Shown here in pieces: positions 44,795 through 56,100 of a stretch of 64,000 nucleotides of DNA. A program made the translations under genes and the position numbers. Position 1 is the stretch's first letter. Each line of letters begins with the position of its first letter. The stretch covers positions 753,277 through 817,276 of the forward strand of contig MU271143.1 in assembly GCA_021432605.1 (NCBI GenBank), written 5' to 3'. The notes below the pieces were generated by a model, which searched no databases, was not told where the DNA came from, and saw nothing but the letters and a program-made list of their open reading frames with translations. The DNA is from Coniochaeta sp. PMI_546 (lineage: Eukaryota; Ascomycota; Sordariomycetes; Coniochaetales; Coniochaetaceae).

Positions 44795-45839
44795 GCGATC
44801 GAAAGACTTACCACCACTGCCGAAGAGTCCTTGGCCTGTTCCCCCAAATCAGAGGCTGAAGAATGAAGATGTTCATCGTGCGTCCAGGAGGGACCGAGAT
44901 GCGAGATTCCAAGATCAGTACGACTCCGGACGCACCCACTCGGAACCCCCTTCACGGCAGGGTAGCTTCTACACGGACGTCGAGGAACCAGAGAGACGAG
45001 CCCACTCAAGCCCTCCGTCGCGCCAGGGTACCTTGAACACGGCACCTCCCCGCCGTCCGACCGTGGTTCAGGACAATCCACCGCGCGGACGACCGAGTGT
45101 GCCAGCCCCCAGACCGGTGTCTCCTCCACCACTGGCCGCAGCCGAGTCGAAGCTCCCGTCAGATCCGCCCTCACGGTCGAGCACACTCGTCGAGGAACCC
45201 CTCCCATCCTTCAACCCGCAGTCCCGCGCCAACAGCTTCCATACGCGCTACATGAACATGCTGCTGTCCCTGGACAAGATCCCGCGCCTGCACAACATCC
45301 TCGCCTCCTTCTTCGGGTGGATCATGCTCGCCGGATTCATCGTCTTCCCCGGCACCTTCACCAGCCTCGCCAAGCTGCAGGACAGCGAGGTGGTGCAGCA
45401 GACGCCCGGGGCGAGCAACATCCTGAACACGGTGCAGAGCCTGCCGCTGCTGGTCGTCGCTGCCGTCTGCTGCGGGATCGGGTATCTGGGGAACCTGTGG
45501 CTGTCCGTCCGCTGGCGGCTGAACTACGTCTGGCTCATAAACAGACTGTACATGCCCGGCACACTGAATGCTCTGGCGGGGCTGGTCAGCACGCTGACGA
45601 GTATCTACTCGCAGCACAAGGGGTCGTGGAGCGTCAGCGCCAAGGTCGCGGTGGTGGTCGAGTCTGTGACTCTTGTCTTTTACCTGGTGCTGTTCATCTT
45701 GTACAACAACTGGTTGTTGGAGAAGGTCAAGGAGCAGCACGAGCAGGAGTTTCGTGGCGGGTCCAGGAGCAGGACGTTCAAGGGCAAGGTGGAAAAGATG
45801 GCGACGCAGCCGGCTGTTGCTCCTGGCAGCATCGTTTGA
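44622..45839 (+). CDS. Multi-pass membrane protein with disordered N-terminus, function unknown
   Basis: Single exon, 405 residues. Residues 1-205 are disordered and Pro/Ser/Arg-rich, with motifs repeated in tandem (SITLAPAVYDPRKRS; SEPPSRQGSFYTD and SSPPSRQGTLNTA). The C-terminal half has four predicted membrane spans: FFGWIMLAGFIVFPGTF, LPLLVVAAVCCGIGYLGNLW, NALAGLVSTLTSIY and a final VVVESVTLVFYLVLFILYNNWLL. It ends in a charged Glu/Gln/Arg-rich tail. I recall similar fungal proteins described only as integral membrane protein; no transporter motif is visible. Charge distribution suggests that both termini face the cytosol. The convergent molybdate transporter gene ends 118 bp downstream. 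Confidence 0.85.
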   Translation: MSRLSTIPITLDPSIYKPHAPARSATDIAERRRSRSITLAPAVYDPRKRSATGEYLPKRSKDLPPLPKSPWPVPPNQRLKNEDVHRASRRDRDARFQDQYDSGRTHSEPPSRQGSFYTDVEEPERRAHSSPPSRQGTLNTAPPRRPTVVQDNPPRGRPSVPAPRPVSPPPLAAAESKLPSDPPSRSSTLVEEPLPSFNPQSRANSFHTRYMNMLLSLDKIPRLHNILASFFGWIMLAGFIVFPGTFTSLAKLQDSEVVQQTPGASNILNTVQSLPLLVVAAVCCGIGYLGNLWLSVRWRLNYVWLINRLYMPGTLNALAGLVSTLTSIYSQHKGSWSVSAKVAVVVESVTLVFYLVLFILYNNWLLEKVKEQHEQEFRGGSRSRTFKGKVEKMATQPAVAPGSIV

Positions 45840-45957
45840 GATAGTACCTATCAGAATATATGAACCGTGGTTAGGGGAAAAGCTGGCTCGCTATGTCAGA
45901 AATATAAATGGACCGCCTTGTGTATAAGCAGTCGACCGTGCGTATCATGCAGACCGC

Positions 45958-47286
45958 TCAAAGATGCAGTTCTCCCTCGCCTCTCCTCCTCTCCCACCAC
46001 GCAGCCAGTCTGTAGAACCAGTAACAGAGCATACCGCCCGCAAAGCCAACAGCATCATTACGGAACGAAACAATGCCCGCCGTGGTGACAAGCATGACGA
46101 GCCACCTCTCAGCCCTCTCCTCCTCGTCCAGGGTCCTCTTCTTGCGCCTGAGCACCACGGCACCATCATCGTCTTCCTCCTCCCCGTCATCCTCCCACAA
46201 ATCCATCGCATCCTCGTTGACGCCCACCGCGACCCTCGTCAGCTCCAGCCCGGCGCCAAGCACCATAACGCCCAGAACCGCCCCAGGAAAGCGGTCAATG
46301 ACACCAATCAACGAATCTCCAAACACCAGCCCCAGGACCAACTTCATCAAGCCCAGCATGATCACACTCGCGCCGCTACGAGCCCCAAATCTCCACTGCG
46401 CCGCCAGTCCCCCAGCCCCATGGCACATGGGCATAGCCCCGAACCAGCAGCCCACCAGGTTCATCCCGGCAACACTAAACCCCAGACTCGTGACACTCAC
46501 CGGAAACACCGGCATCAGATCCCCCGCCAGCGCCGAAACAGCAACAACGCTATTCAGCGTCGTCAGCGGCAGCTGGCCCAGCGCCATGCCAGCAACCACG
46601 TACCAATCCCCCGTATACCGCCCCAACCAAGCCGGCACGGCCAACCTAGGCACCCACGGCGCCCAGCCGGGCCTCTCCCCCGACCCCGTCCTGCCCACCG
46701 CCCACAGCACACCCGCCACAAACATAACCAGCGCAAACGGCACCACCACCCTGCCCGGCCTCCCCTCCCTCCGCGTGGTGCCCAGCACAAACACCCCGAC
46801 CAACCCCGCCGCCAGCGCAGCGAACAGCACCGCCCCATCCCCCGGCCCGGCCCTGAGCCTCGAGTACCCGACCAGCTGCAGCCCGGCCCCCATCTGAATC
46901 CCCTTGACAACAGGCACAGGCACCACCCTTCCCAACCACCTAAGCAAGCCCGTGGCCGCAAGCAGCAGCACGGCCAGCGAAGTCCACCCGCCGGCAGCCT
47001 GGACGACTCCCATACCCTCGACGCGGCGCGAGATGGCCTCGGCCGCGATGGCCTTCATGGGCTGCACGGGCAAGGGGATGCCGAAGACGGCGCCCGTGAG
47101 GATGTTGAAGGCGCCCGAGAGGACGAGGGTGGAGGACAGGGAGATGGCGCCCTGCTGCGCCAGGGCGATCATCAGGGGCAAGAGGGTGCCGAGGTCGCCT
47201 AGGGCGCCGGACAGCTCGGACAGCGGGGAGGTGCGGAGGAGGTGTAGGTTGTGGGCGTGCCGGCGGGGGATGTCTTTTAGCGACAT
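45958..47286 (-). CDS. mot1: Mot1-type high-affinity molybdate transporter
   Basis: Single exon, 442 residues, about ten hydrophobic spans. Family signatures are SELSGALGDLGTLLPLMIAL near the N-terminus (22-41), GIPLPVQPMKAIAAEAISRR in the first half and MPMCHGAGGLAAQWRFGARS in the second half. These are the hallmarks of the Mot1 molybdate/sulfate permease family, which lacks the STAS domain of SulP sulfate carriers. An acidic loop (EDDGEEEDDDGA) and basic run RRKKR lie before the last spans, probably on the cytosolic side. The role is uptake of molybdate for the molybdenum cofactor used by nitrate reductase; substrate specificity is inferred from the family. No intron is seen. Length is normal. 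Confidence 0.92.
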   Translation of the reverse strand: MSLKDIPRRHAHNLHLLRTSPLSELSGALGDLGTLLPLMIALAQQGAISLSSTLVLSGAFNILTGAVFGIPLPVQPMKAIAAEAISRRVEGMGVVQAAGGWTSLAVLLLAATGLLRWLGRVVPVPVVKGIQMGAGLQLVGYSRLRAGPGDGAVLFAALAAGLVGVFVLGTTRREGRPGRVVVPFALVMFVAGVLWAVGRTGSGERPGWAPWVPRLAVPAWLGRYTGDWYVVAGMALGQLPLTTLNSVVAVSALAGDLMPVFPVSVTSLGFSVAGMNLVGCWFGAMPMCHGAGGLAAQWRFGARSGASVIMLGLMKLVLGLVFGDSLIGVIDRFPGAVLGVMVLGAGLELTRVAVGVNEDAMDLWEDDGEEEDDDGAVVLRRKKRTLDEEERAERWLVMLVTTAGIVSFRNDAVGFAGGMLCYWFYRLAAWWERRRGEGELHL

Positions 47287-47923
47287 TTTTTCTGTCTTTA
47301 TTTTTCTCTTTTTATTATTTTACTTTGATGGATGTTGATTTGGTTCACGCCATCAATCTGGTTTGCTTTTGGTGGTCAGTTGAGAGAGAGATAGAGAGGG
47401 AGAGAGATGAAGTGCGGCGTTTTGGGCGAAGAGGTGGTTGGCATAAACGTGAGATTATATGGAGGTGCCTAGTTTTGGCTGCAATGGCTGGATGGATGGC
47501 TGGATGGAGCTATCTCGGAGATGTCCATGACTGACGTTACGCGGCCATGAATAAGGCACCAAACAATCAAGATAGCGGTCGCGTCATGTGCCAGGTTACG
47601 TGTTACACATGTCCAATTGATATGAGGCTCCGAGGAGTTATTGTAAACTCGTAAACACTGACAATATGGAACTATCACAGGTCAAGTAGGTACAGTGAGA
47701 GTATAGACAGTTAATGGTATCATTAAGTCATTCGACAGTACTCGTACAACTCGCCTCTCTGCTCATCATGGGTATATCAAGGAAAGTCCTGGCCCTGGTC
47801 GTCATCCAGGCATCCTCATAATACAAAAAAAAAAAAAAAAATACTATTCCACACATTACATCCGCCATGCTCTCACATCTCACATCTCACATCAACTCAT
47901 CCCTCCTTCCAGGTTATAAACAC
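47287..47923. other. Intergenic region with poly-A tract
   Basis: 637 bp between the mot1 start and the SUR7/PalI stop (both minus). Holds the mot1 promoter, including GA-rich runs near 47383-47410 and GGATGG repeats near 47485-47507, and an 18-base A tract at 47825-47842. No gene. Confidence 0.45.
47825..47842 (+). repeat. Homopolymer run A18
   Basis: Eighteen consecutive A on the plus strand, 82 bp downstream of the stop codon of the minus-strand SUR7/PalI gene. Read on that gene's strand it is a T run in the 3' flank. Confidence 0.9.
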
Positions 47924-48696
47924 CTAAAACCACCGCCTCCGGCGAGTAGTGGGAGGCGCATACCCGTCCTGCACAACCTCGTGCTTGGTCGCCACCCCGT
48001 TGCGCCGGCGGTGCAGCCTGCCGGAGCAGCAGGTGAAGAACACGATGACGGTGCCGATGAGCGAGCAGATGGCCGAGACGAGGATCGTCCACGCCGCCGA
48101 GGCGTAGTAGGCGTGCGCCCCCGTGCCGTCGTCGTTGACGTTGGACCGCACGATGCTGAACATGACAAAGTCGATGATGAGGATCACCACCGTCACCAGG
48201 AAGGCCAGCGCCGCCACCAGGGACGCCAGGAGCGAGCCCACCACCCCCGCGCCCAGGGCGAGCATGAAGGCGATGAAGTTGAGGCCGCACGCGATCGGGT
48301 GCAGGATCATGGCCTTGGTCAGCGACCGGGTCGTGCGCTCCGCGTAGTCCGAGAACTGAGTGTTGTCCACCTGGTTCATGACGGCCGCGGGCGAGTAGCC
48401 CAGCGTCCGGGGGGAACAGTCGTCGACGCTGTAGCGCCTGTCAGCTGCTGTTCTGGTAGCATCGTTTGTCACAGGAGTAAAAGAACTCACCCATCACCGT
48501 TGATGTTGTTCTTGCAGAAGCCAAAGGTACCGAATGTCACCGTGCTGTGGTACGACGACGCCCTGTTGCCGAGATCGACCTTGAGGATGGCCAAGTCGTT
48601 CACCACAGGCGACGAGATACACGTGATGAGGAGGAGGATGGTCGCTGCGAAGAGCAGGAAGGTGCCAATGTGGTGGAAGAAGCCTGTGCGCGCCAT
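47924..48696 (-). CDS. SUR7/PalI (Rim9) family tetraspan plasma-membrane protein
   Basis: Two exons (48491-48696 and 47924-48437) give 239 residues. The layout is four spans: IGTFLLFAATILLLITCISS (10-29), an external loop of about 90 residues with FGTFGFC and a second Cys (DDCSP), two adjacent spans in LNFIAFMLALGAGVVGSLLA and ALAFLVTVVILIIDFVMF, and ILVSAICSLIGTVIVFFTC. A basic tail ends RRRRWF. This is the SUR7/PalI family: SUR7 marks eisosomes, while PalI/Rim9 takes part in ambient pH sensing. Sequence alone does not separate the two; the short tail argues against classical PalI, which has a long one. Family membership is more certain than the role. Confidence 0.87.
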
Positions 48697-50165
48697 TTCG
48701 ACTGATGTGTACTTGTCGCAACGGGATGGAGTGACGAGTGACTGGTAGGTAGCCTTGAGGCAGAGCTTCAGAGACAAGCTGCTGTAGTAGCTATTAAGAC
48801 AGGCAAGATCGATTAAGTTGAAGATGGAACGGGAGGAGGAACGTGGCTGGCGCGGGGGAGGATGGTTGGATATAAACGGTTTCCGTTCCTGTGCAGACAC
48901 GGACGGGAATCAGGGACGAGCCTGAGAGGCACGACGGCCTGCGTTTGCGTGTGGTGTAACCGTGCGACGTCATCTGTACTGTCTGCTGCTGTCCACGTTG
49001 CTGTGCCGGGCATCTTCCAAGTGTTGCTGGAGCATCCTAGACAAATTCCACGGGCAAGGGGGATGCTATGCGGGCGGCACACGATTCGCTGCGTGATCCG
49101 CGACAGCACACAGCTTGTTTAGCCCCCTGGTCGACTGGTCGACGGTGACGTAGCTGCATTTCCTTGGCTGCAAACATGCTCCCGGGGGAGGCGCCCCACT
49201 TTCATCGTGTTCAATGTTTGGTGGGCTGAGATTTGGTGTGCCTGGTGTGTTTCGGCCTAGCGGCACCCCGGCACCGGCCTGCACCCTGCTTTCGACCCTG
49301 GTTTTAGCTCGCCAACGAGTCGTGATGACGGCAAAGCCACAGCAGGACCCTCCAAGAGACGTCAGCCACTCTGGTGATCTTGCCGAGCCGCTTCTGACGG
49401 CTCTTTCATCCCGGACGTCGAATGACCACAGGTCCAAGGCCAGCTTCACAGTGTTGCTGTGGTAGTTCTCACAGACTGCCATCCGATGCGATCGGAAGCT
49501 TGAAGATCGTCAGACGGCAAGTCCCACCTCTGCATGATCGCTGCCACTGTTGGTCAGAGCGTTGGCTCTCAAACACTACATGTCCGAAACAGCGCATCCA
49601 AGCTCCTCGATGCACTTTGTACATAGACACGTGCATATCAGAGCTTGTCCAAGACGCTGCCGTCTACCATGATGGAGAGATTTCGCGGTCAACACCCTAG
49701 ATCCCACGGCTGGGACTCCTCGAATGAGCGGAACATCCCGCTTGTGGCCCTCGACCCGTGGCTAGAACCCCCCACAATGCTTTGTCCATGTGCGGAGGCC
49801 AGCATGTATCAATGTTATCCCGACATTGACGCGTTGCTTGTTGGTCTGGTAGGAGAGTTAATAGGTGCCGCTCGTGTGCCCATGGCTCGTCGCAAGCAAT
49901 CATAGGTTGATCATGTGCTTTTTCGCATTTGTCGCTCAAAACTGCAGAAGTTCAGCTCTTACATCGAGGCGCAGAGCTCGTCTCCACGGATGACGCGTCA
50001 CCGTAGGCGGGCCCAGCTTGGCTCTTTCAGTGACTGTAGGTCGTCGATATCGAATGCCGCGACGACGTTCGTCCTTGAACAGCGCTCCTGAGTTCGGACA
50101 GTCTTAAGGTACTGGACGCTGGTTGTGCAGTTGTAGAGAGTAGACTCGGAGGCCTCATCGCCAGA
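48697..50165. other. Intergenic region
   Basis: About 1.5 kb upstream of the SUR7/PalI gene and downstream of the RRM-like gene. Short open frames only, none recognisable. Presumably a promoter on the left and a 3' UTR on the right. Confidence 0.4.
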
Positions 50166-50899
50166 TCATTCGTCAAACGTCTGCAACAGGTTGCCCCGAG
50201 AGCGTCTTTCAGTAGCTTCCTCCCTGTCCTTCCGTCTGGCAATCCTCCGCTCGACGATGGACTCCACGAGGCTCGACCTGTCTGCATGTCCCTTATCAAG
50301 CATCTTGAGCGTCTGGCCGCCGGTCTCCCAGTCTCGAAGGCCTCTCGCGGCCATGTCGTCGGGAACGATCTGCTTCAGTGCCTCGGTGACGAAAGATTTG
50401 AGGGGACCGCACGGTCTGTTCTGGGGCCACGGTCCGTATAGAGGCGATTTCTGGATCTGGTGGCGGTGCTGCGTGTCCGACGGGAAGATGCTCAGCACGA
50501 ACGACTGACGGGTGTCTGATGTACCCATTGCCTTGTGCAGGCTGTGTATATCCCTGGGCACTCCGCCGGTCGCGGGGTCCGAGCTGGTGGCCGTCGGTTC
50601 GGGGACGTAGTCGAACTGCAGCGGGCTATTGACGACCAGTTGCTGTACGGTGAGAGCTCTGGAGGCTACGGCGTTGAATGCGCCCGGATCCTGGAGCTGT
50701 TAGCATCCCTCGGCTGCAGCCCGCCAACGGACAGAGGTCTTACCGTTAATGGCTGGAAGACTTCAATCTCTCCGTAGCGCTGCAGGGTTCGCAGGACAGC
50801 GCGCCTTTCCGACAAGCGCCGCGGAGCCGGTCGCACCTTGACAAACACTGATCGGAGAGTGGTTGGCTCGAATGCCCTTTTTAGTCCAGATTGAGCCAT
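50166..50899 (-). CDS. Unknown small protein with RRM-like N-terminal half
   Basis: Two exons (50744-50899 and 50166-50696, intron of 47 nt) give 228 residues. The first 80 residues follow a beta-alpha-beta-beta-alpha-beta order: SVFVKVRPAP, SERRAVLRTLQRYG, EIEVFQPL, AFNAVASRA, TVQQLVVNSPL, QFDYVPE. This resembles a degenerate RRM fold without the RNP aromatic residues. The second half contains KSPLYGPWP and the block IVPDDMAARGLRDWETGGQ, then a charged helix rich in Arg and Glu. I recall fungal homologues with the SPLxGPWP and GLxDWE blocks annotated only as hypothetical. The basic N-terminus could be a weak mitochondrial signal. The function is unknown. Confidence 0.78.
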
Positions 50900-51665
50900 C
50901 CTGAGGTGACTGCTGCCTGCCTTGAAGCGGAGTTTGGGATTTACGGAACTGTCGACGGGAAGCTGCGGTGGTCAACTGCGGTGCGAACTTGATGAGTGGG
51001 CCCCGAATGGAATTGGGGGTCTTGATTGGCTGTTCTCGGACAAGCTCAAGGTACCTACTTCTGCTCTACCGGTAGTGCAGTCTCGACGGCCAGCCCTCAA
51101 CAGATGCTTCTATGCCAAACTCTTCATGTGTTGATAGATCGACAACGACAGCCAGATCAGAGCTATGCTGACTGCATGTACGTGCCCATGGCTTAGAAGA
51201 ATTAGACTATTACCCGCCCTCAATGCGTTGTATGACCGCTCCCACCCTTACACCATCTTCTTCGGGGACCCTTCCCAGCTTCGAGACATCATAAGCACTC
51301 GTCGCTAGTATAGTTGCCGTGGTATAGTGCCTACGCTCTCAGATGTGATCCAGCATCCATCTGGCTAGTCGCGAATTAAGAGGAATCCCGTCGACAGGCG
51401 TATCCCCCGCGACTCGAGCATCTCTGTATTCTCATCCCCTTCATGGACATGCAGGCGTTTCTAGCTTCGCGGCGGTGGCAGCACGCCGGTGTTGGTTGCT
51501 TTCAACCCACTGCTGTGAAGACCTTCACCTCACGATGTAACTTCCATAATGTCGGCGCCTTAATGCGAGATCTGTCAGCTTATGCCACGGTGACACAGAT
51601 GCGAGGTTCTTAGCCACGCCAGGTACAGCAAATGCCGGACAACACGACTATGTAAACCATCTCTA
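50900..51665. other. Intergenic region
   Basis: 766 bp between the RRM-like gene start and the BTB gene stop (both minus). No coding signal; contains the promoter of the former and the 3' UTR of the latter. Confidence 0.4.
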
Positions 51666-53127
51666 CTACCGCGATCCCCGTCTGGACCTTGCATATCGAG
51701 GTACCAGCTGTGGTAATCTAGCTCGCCTTGTTAGCCCCAGCCACACGGAGGCTGCTAAGGGGCATAGTCGACTTACCTGAAGGCACCTCGCAGCCTGCTG
51801 GCTGGAATATATTGCGGCCGCGGCCGCGATCAGCACTGTGGGAGTGGAAACCCAGGGCACCCAGCTGCCGCAAGTGCACATCCCGACAAAGGCGAAGCAA
51901 GCTGCGACAATGCTGAGCAGCTTCGACGACCGCGCTACTAGGCCTTCGCGGTCTCGTGCGACCAGGTACGCCGAGAGGACAAGCATCGCTATGCAGCAGC
52001 AGTACTGGAGGCGGAACCAGGGTCAGCATAATCTCCTCAGAGGTCCAACAGCGTAACCCTGCTCGATCACTCACCCACACGCCGAGACTCCCCTCCCAGA
52101 CCATCTCTCTGCGCGAACGCGGGCGCGGTTCCCTCCCGGGTGGCTGTCCCGGCTGCCCACTCGCGGTGCGGCGCCAGAACCAGTGCGCTCTCTTGTGGTC
52201 GCAGGCGAGGTTCGGCTCCAGCGAGCACGGCTCCGACCAGTGCTCCATCAGGTATTTCCGCGGATCCGTGGTCAGCCAGCCGTCGAACGACGCGAACAAT
52301 CCCGCATAGACAGCCGCATCGTCGTCCTCGCCCGCAGACACCAGCCTCTTGTCCAGCTTGAACTTCAGCCATCCCAGCCAGGCGCGGGCGAATCTGTGAA
52401 GCGCCGATCTATCCGAGGTGTTCTCCAACACCCACCCTAGCCGACGGGGATCCATGCGATGGACGTGCTGGATGAACGATGCGAGCGCGTACCGGCAGTA
52501 CTCCCCCGACAGGATGCGGTCGCCGAGCACGAACGCCTGCTCCGCTTCGACGCCGGGGGCACACCAGGAATAGGGGTCCTTCTTCAGCTCGCCGTCCTTC
52601 TTGCAGACGTGCACCGAGTTGTAAAAGTCCCCTTGCCGGCAGCTGCTACAGCTATACATCCACCTGACGTAGCGGTGGAACTCCTCCGGATCGTCGTCCG
52701 GCCAGCTGAACTCGCCCTTCTCCGCCTCAACAAACCTGTCCTCGTTGCCGTCCCTCAGCGGTACGCGGAAGTAGTCCGAGTGGCGGCACAGCAGAGATTT
52801 GGGAATTTTGAAGATCTTGCAGTCAGGGGCAGTCCCCACGACGACCTTGATCGTCTGGCCACCATCCGGCCTGTTTCCAAATCAGCAACGTGCACCTCAT
52901 TCGCCTGCTGGAAATCCAACTCACAAAACGAGTTCCTCTCTGTCGGTAATATGCCTGCAGCCGCCGTTGCACTGGTACACACCAGGCGGCTCGACGATCG
53001 CATCTTGATCTCGAGGCCGGCCTACTTCAACACCCTCTATCGCGCTCTCCTCGTCTCTCACCTTCTTTTTAGAGACTCGGAGGACATTGCAGAGCGAGCT
53101 CAACCGGGCTCGTGCGCGAGGCATCAT
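51666..53127 (-). CDS. BTB/POZ-domain protein with C-terminal membrane segments
   Basis: Four exons (52925-53127, 52075-52870, 51777-52004, 51666-51707) give 422 residues; keeping the last intron gives 445. The BTB/POZ core begins near 66 (LPDGGQTIKVVVG) and continues with KIFKIPKSLLCRHSDYFRVP, the usual shape of fungal BTB proteins, then FSWPDDDPEEFHRYVRWMYS. Residues 180-330 form a helical BACK-like region. Exon 3 encodes Cys-rich hydrophobic segments (YCCCIAMLVLSAYLVA, LLSIVAACFAFVGMCTC and VLIAAAAAIYSS), predicted membrane spans, which is unusual for this family. The intron before them (52005-52074) is phase 0 with a clear GTGAGT donor. Reading through it instead gives a low-complexity Arg/Pro tail. 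The start (ATG 53127) and first exon are less certain. Confidence 0.7.
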
Positions 53128-56100
53128 GCCACACCAATCCGTTCCCCGAAGGCCGCCGAGGTGCCGCTTTCCATCAAGACGGTGTAATGACGAGTTCAAC
53201 CGATATGTTGGCCCACTAGTGGAACGTCAAGAGTTATAGGCGAAGGACGTGGTCAGTCAACGATGCGAGGCGATGCAAGCCTCTGCGTCCCTAGGACTCC
53301 AGGGCCTCCAGCTGGCTAGCTCAGCCTCATACTCAGCTGCCTGGCCGAGAGTCCTAGATAGCGGCCTTGAGACTAGCAGGAGACAACGCTCGTCGTAGTA
53401 GTGCGATAATGTGTTTGGCTTGGACGAGGCAGATTGCGGGCTTAATTTTGCGTAGACATCCATCGCCCGCAGTACCACTATTGAGCTTCACGTCTCGTCA
53501 TCCCCATTGTCTCTCGCGGCGGCCTCGCATAGCCCCCCGCATTGTTGCCGGAGAGCGCCGCTAGGGCCGCCAGCAGGCTTTTGACTTTGCTTTTACTGCC
53601 GTCTCAACTTTGAGCTGTGCGGCGAGCGAGACTTGGTCATGGCACGTCACTGGCCGGTCACCGTCATGGACGATTCGGACGGAAAGGCAACAAAGACGAA
53701 CGGAAGTTGCCGGCCTATGATGACTTGCCAAAGTAAGACACGATTACTAAAATCCAGGACTGACGTCTTGCCAGGACTGCCAGGCTGCTCATGCTCAGCC
53801 TAAAGAAACTCGGCAGTGATAGCTCTTACACGTGTACACAGCCAGCTTGCCAGAGTTCAACCTCGCCCTTTCGGCCCTTTGAACAGTGCACGGAACACCC
53901 AGGAGACTGGTTCGCCCCCAACAGATTCCTCGCGAGCTTTAACCATTCTGTCGGTTTACGCGCTGGTACATTACAAGCCCTGCGAGGCCTGGACTCTCGC
54001 CGCTGCGCCATTCGCCAAAACTGGTGGTGTCCTAGCGGCGATCATGGACTGAGGTAGACTAAAGTTACGTCCGTACAGTTCATGGTCCCGCCAAGTGCCC
54101 CAGGCCCTTTCGAGTTTGGGCCTTCACTGAACGGACCGGAGCAAACATGGCCAACTCCCCCTCTCCTCACCAGCATAAACGAGCAGCCATGCATCACAGG
54201 TTGCCGATGACTTTCCAAAACATGTCCCCCAAGAATGACAGACATTAGCATTGCCAGATATGCAAAAGTCAATCGCCGGATTGGCTGGACCTGCTGCGGC
54301 GATATTCGTGCCACGACAAATAAGCCCAATTTCAGGACTGTAGATCCGGCATGTGCAACCGACCAAACAGCGTGTCACAGAGTGACTCAACCCCCCCCCT
54401 AAAGGGCTTCTGGAAAGATGTTACCGCATAGTACAGGCGGAGATGTGCAGATGTGCAGGCGCATTCCGCGTGGCTCGGAGAGGCCCAGAGCCACGTTTCG
54501 GTGGTGTTGTGCAAAACGAGTCTCGACCAATTGCCTGGCAATCGGTGTGGTCGTACAATGCAGCGACCGAACGAAGCAATCATGGACGGGCCATCAAATC
54601 ACGAGAGCGGGCAGCCATACTGTGCGGGGTTCCCGTACCTTGTGGGGACCTACCCTCTTTTTTTTACCAGTTGGGAAGGCAGGGGGGGACATTGACCTCC
54701 GGGATCCCGACTAGGCGGAAAGAGTCCACCCTCTTGCTTGTTGCTTTTGCCCTGACAGCTCATCATGAAGCCACTCCCGCATACCGTCTCGCATTGCTCC
54801 GGATCAGGTATTTTTTTTTTGTTCATGCTGGCGCCGGATAGTCGCCCTGAATGCCCTGTGGTTGTGGTGCAGACTCGCGGGGAGGGAAGACAGGAGATGG
54901 AAAAGGTGACTGCTTTCCAAGACATCGCGTCTGAGTCAGGCCACAGGCGCCGCGATGATGTCGCTGACACGGGAAACACGCAACGACACAGCTTTCCGGT
55001 CATCTGCTTACCTTACCACATGATCGTCGACAGATGGTGAAATGCGGCCCTTGGGTTCGGGAAGACACGAATTCCCAGCAGTGGAAAGGCCGTGTCGTTG
55101 GTTGAGGTGTGAGCCGAGATGAAGGAAGGCTGTTTCAGAGCCAAGGTTTTAGCGTTTGCGCGATCTTACACCACCTTTACCTGGGGGCTGCTTTACGGAC
55201 GTAAAATGCCTATGCCCACAACTTTTCTGGATGCTCTACCTACTCTGGGCCACAATGATTCATCGACCTTGCCCGGCAGACGCTCAGAGTTCAGCCCTGG
55301 AGGGAAGACTCACGGGCCACCGGTCTCGACGCAAGCCACAGGGCTGGCCACTAAATGTGCCAGAGTGGATTGATGTGCGATAGTAAAGGCGTGAGAAAGG
55401 TGCACCCGACTGCCAATTTTTAAAACCTTGTGGTCAGTGAGCGAGCAAAGGATTGGCTCTCAGGTGTTTCGGATGAGATGCGGGACCACCACGGGTTGCA
55501 GCTCGGTGTAAGGTGCTTGACAAACAAACTTCCCTCAGAGCAAGCCCGGCCCCTAGACTATCCTGCTAGCGCCTTGGATACGGCTGTCCGTCAATGCTTG
55601 GCTGGGACGAGACCGGTGTCTATGCTGTGGGAAGGGGAGCCTGACGCTGCGGGACGGACAGTCTGTGGTGAACCGCTCCGCTGGGACCTGAGTGAAACTG
55701 CATCGCAGGCTGTCGCGCTGATCTGTTTCGCGAGGTTGTGGATGGTCTCGTCTGGGAGCCTCAAAAAAGCAGCCATGTTTTATTCGGGTGACAACCAGTC
55801 GCCTGACGAGACGTGGTATGTAGAAGACAAGTGCGGAACCAAAGTTGACCAACGAGGGGAGAGCACAGCAAGGAGGTAATTATACTGCATACACGTGTAG
55901 TGTAGTAGGGCGAAAACAACAGTGATTTTGAAATGCGCGAAATGCACTGAAGCTCAGCTGGGGGAACACATGCAAAGAGGAGAACCAAAGAGCTGGGAAT
56001 CTCGCGAATTCCATCCGGAGAGCCTGATTGGCTTGCCCAGAGCGGAAGGCCCTAAATCGGGATGCCATTGGTCGGAGCTTTGATCAGGGGGTAGCAGTTG

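Noticed and set aside
51812-51825. Palindromic gcggccgcggccgc
   Set aside because: It encodes the alanine run in the BTB protein's membrane exon; no reason to treat it as a regulatory site.
55430-55879. 149-codon open frame on the plus strand
   Set aside because: No recognisable motif, an opposing frame of similar length overlaps it and there is no gene-like context.
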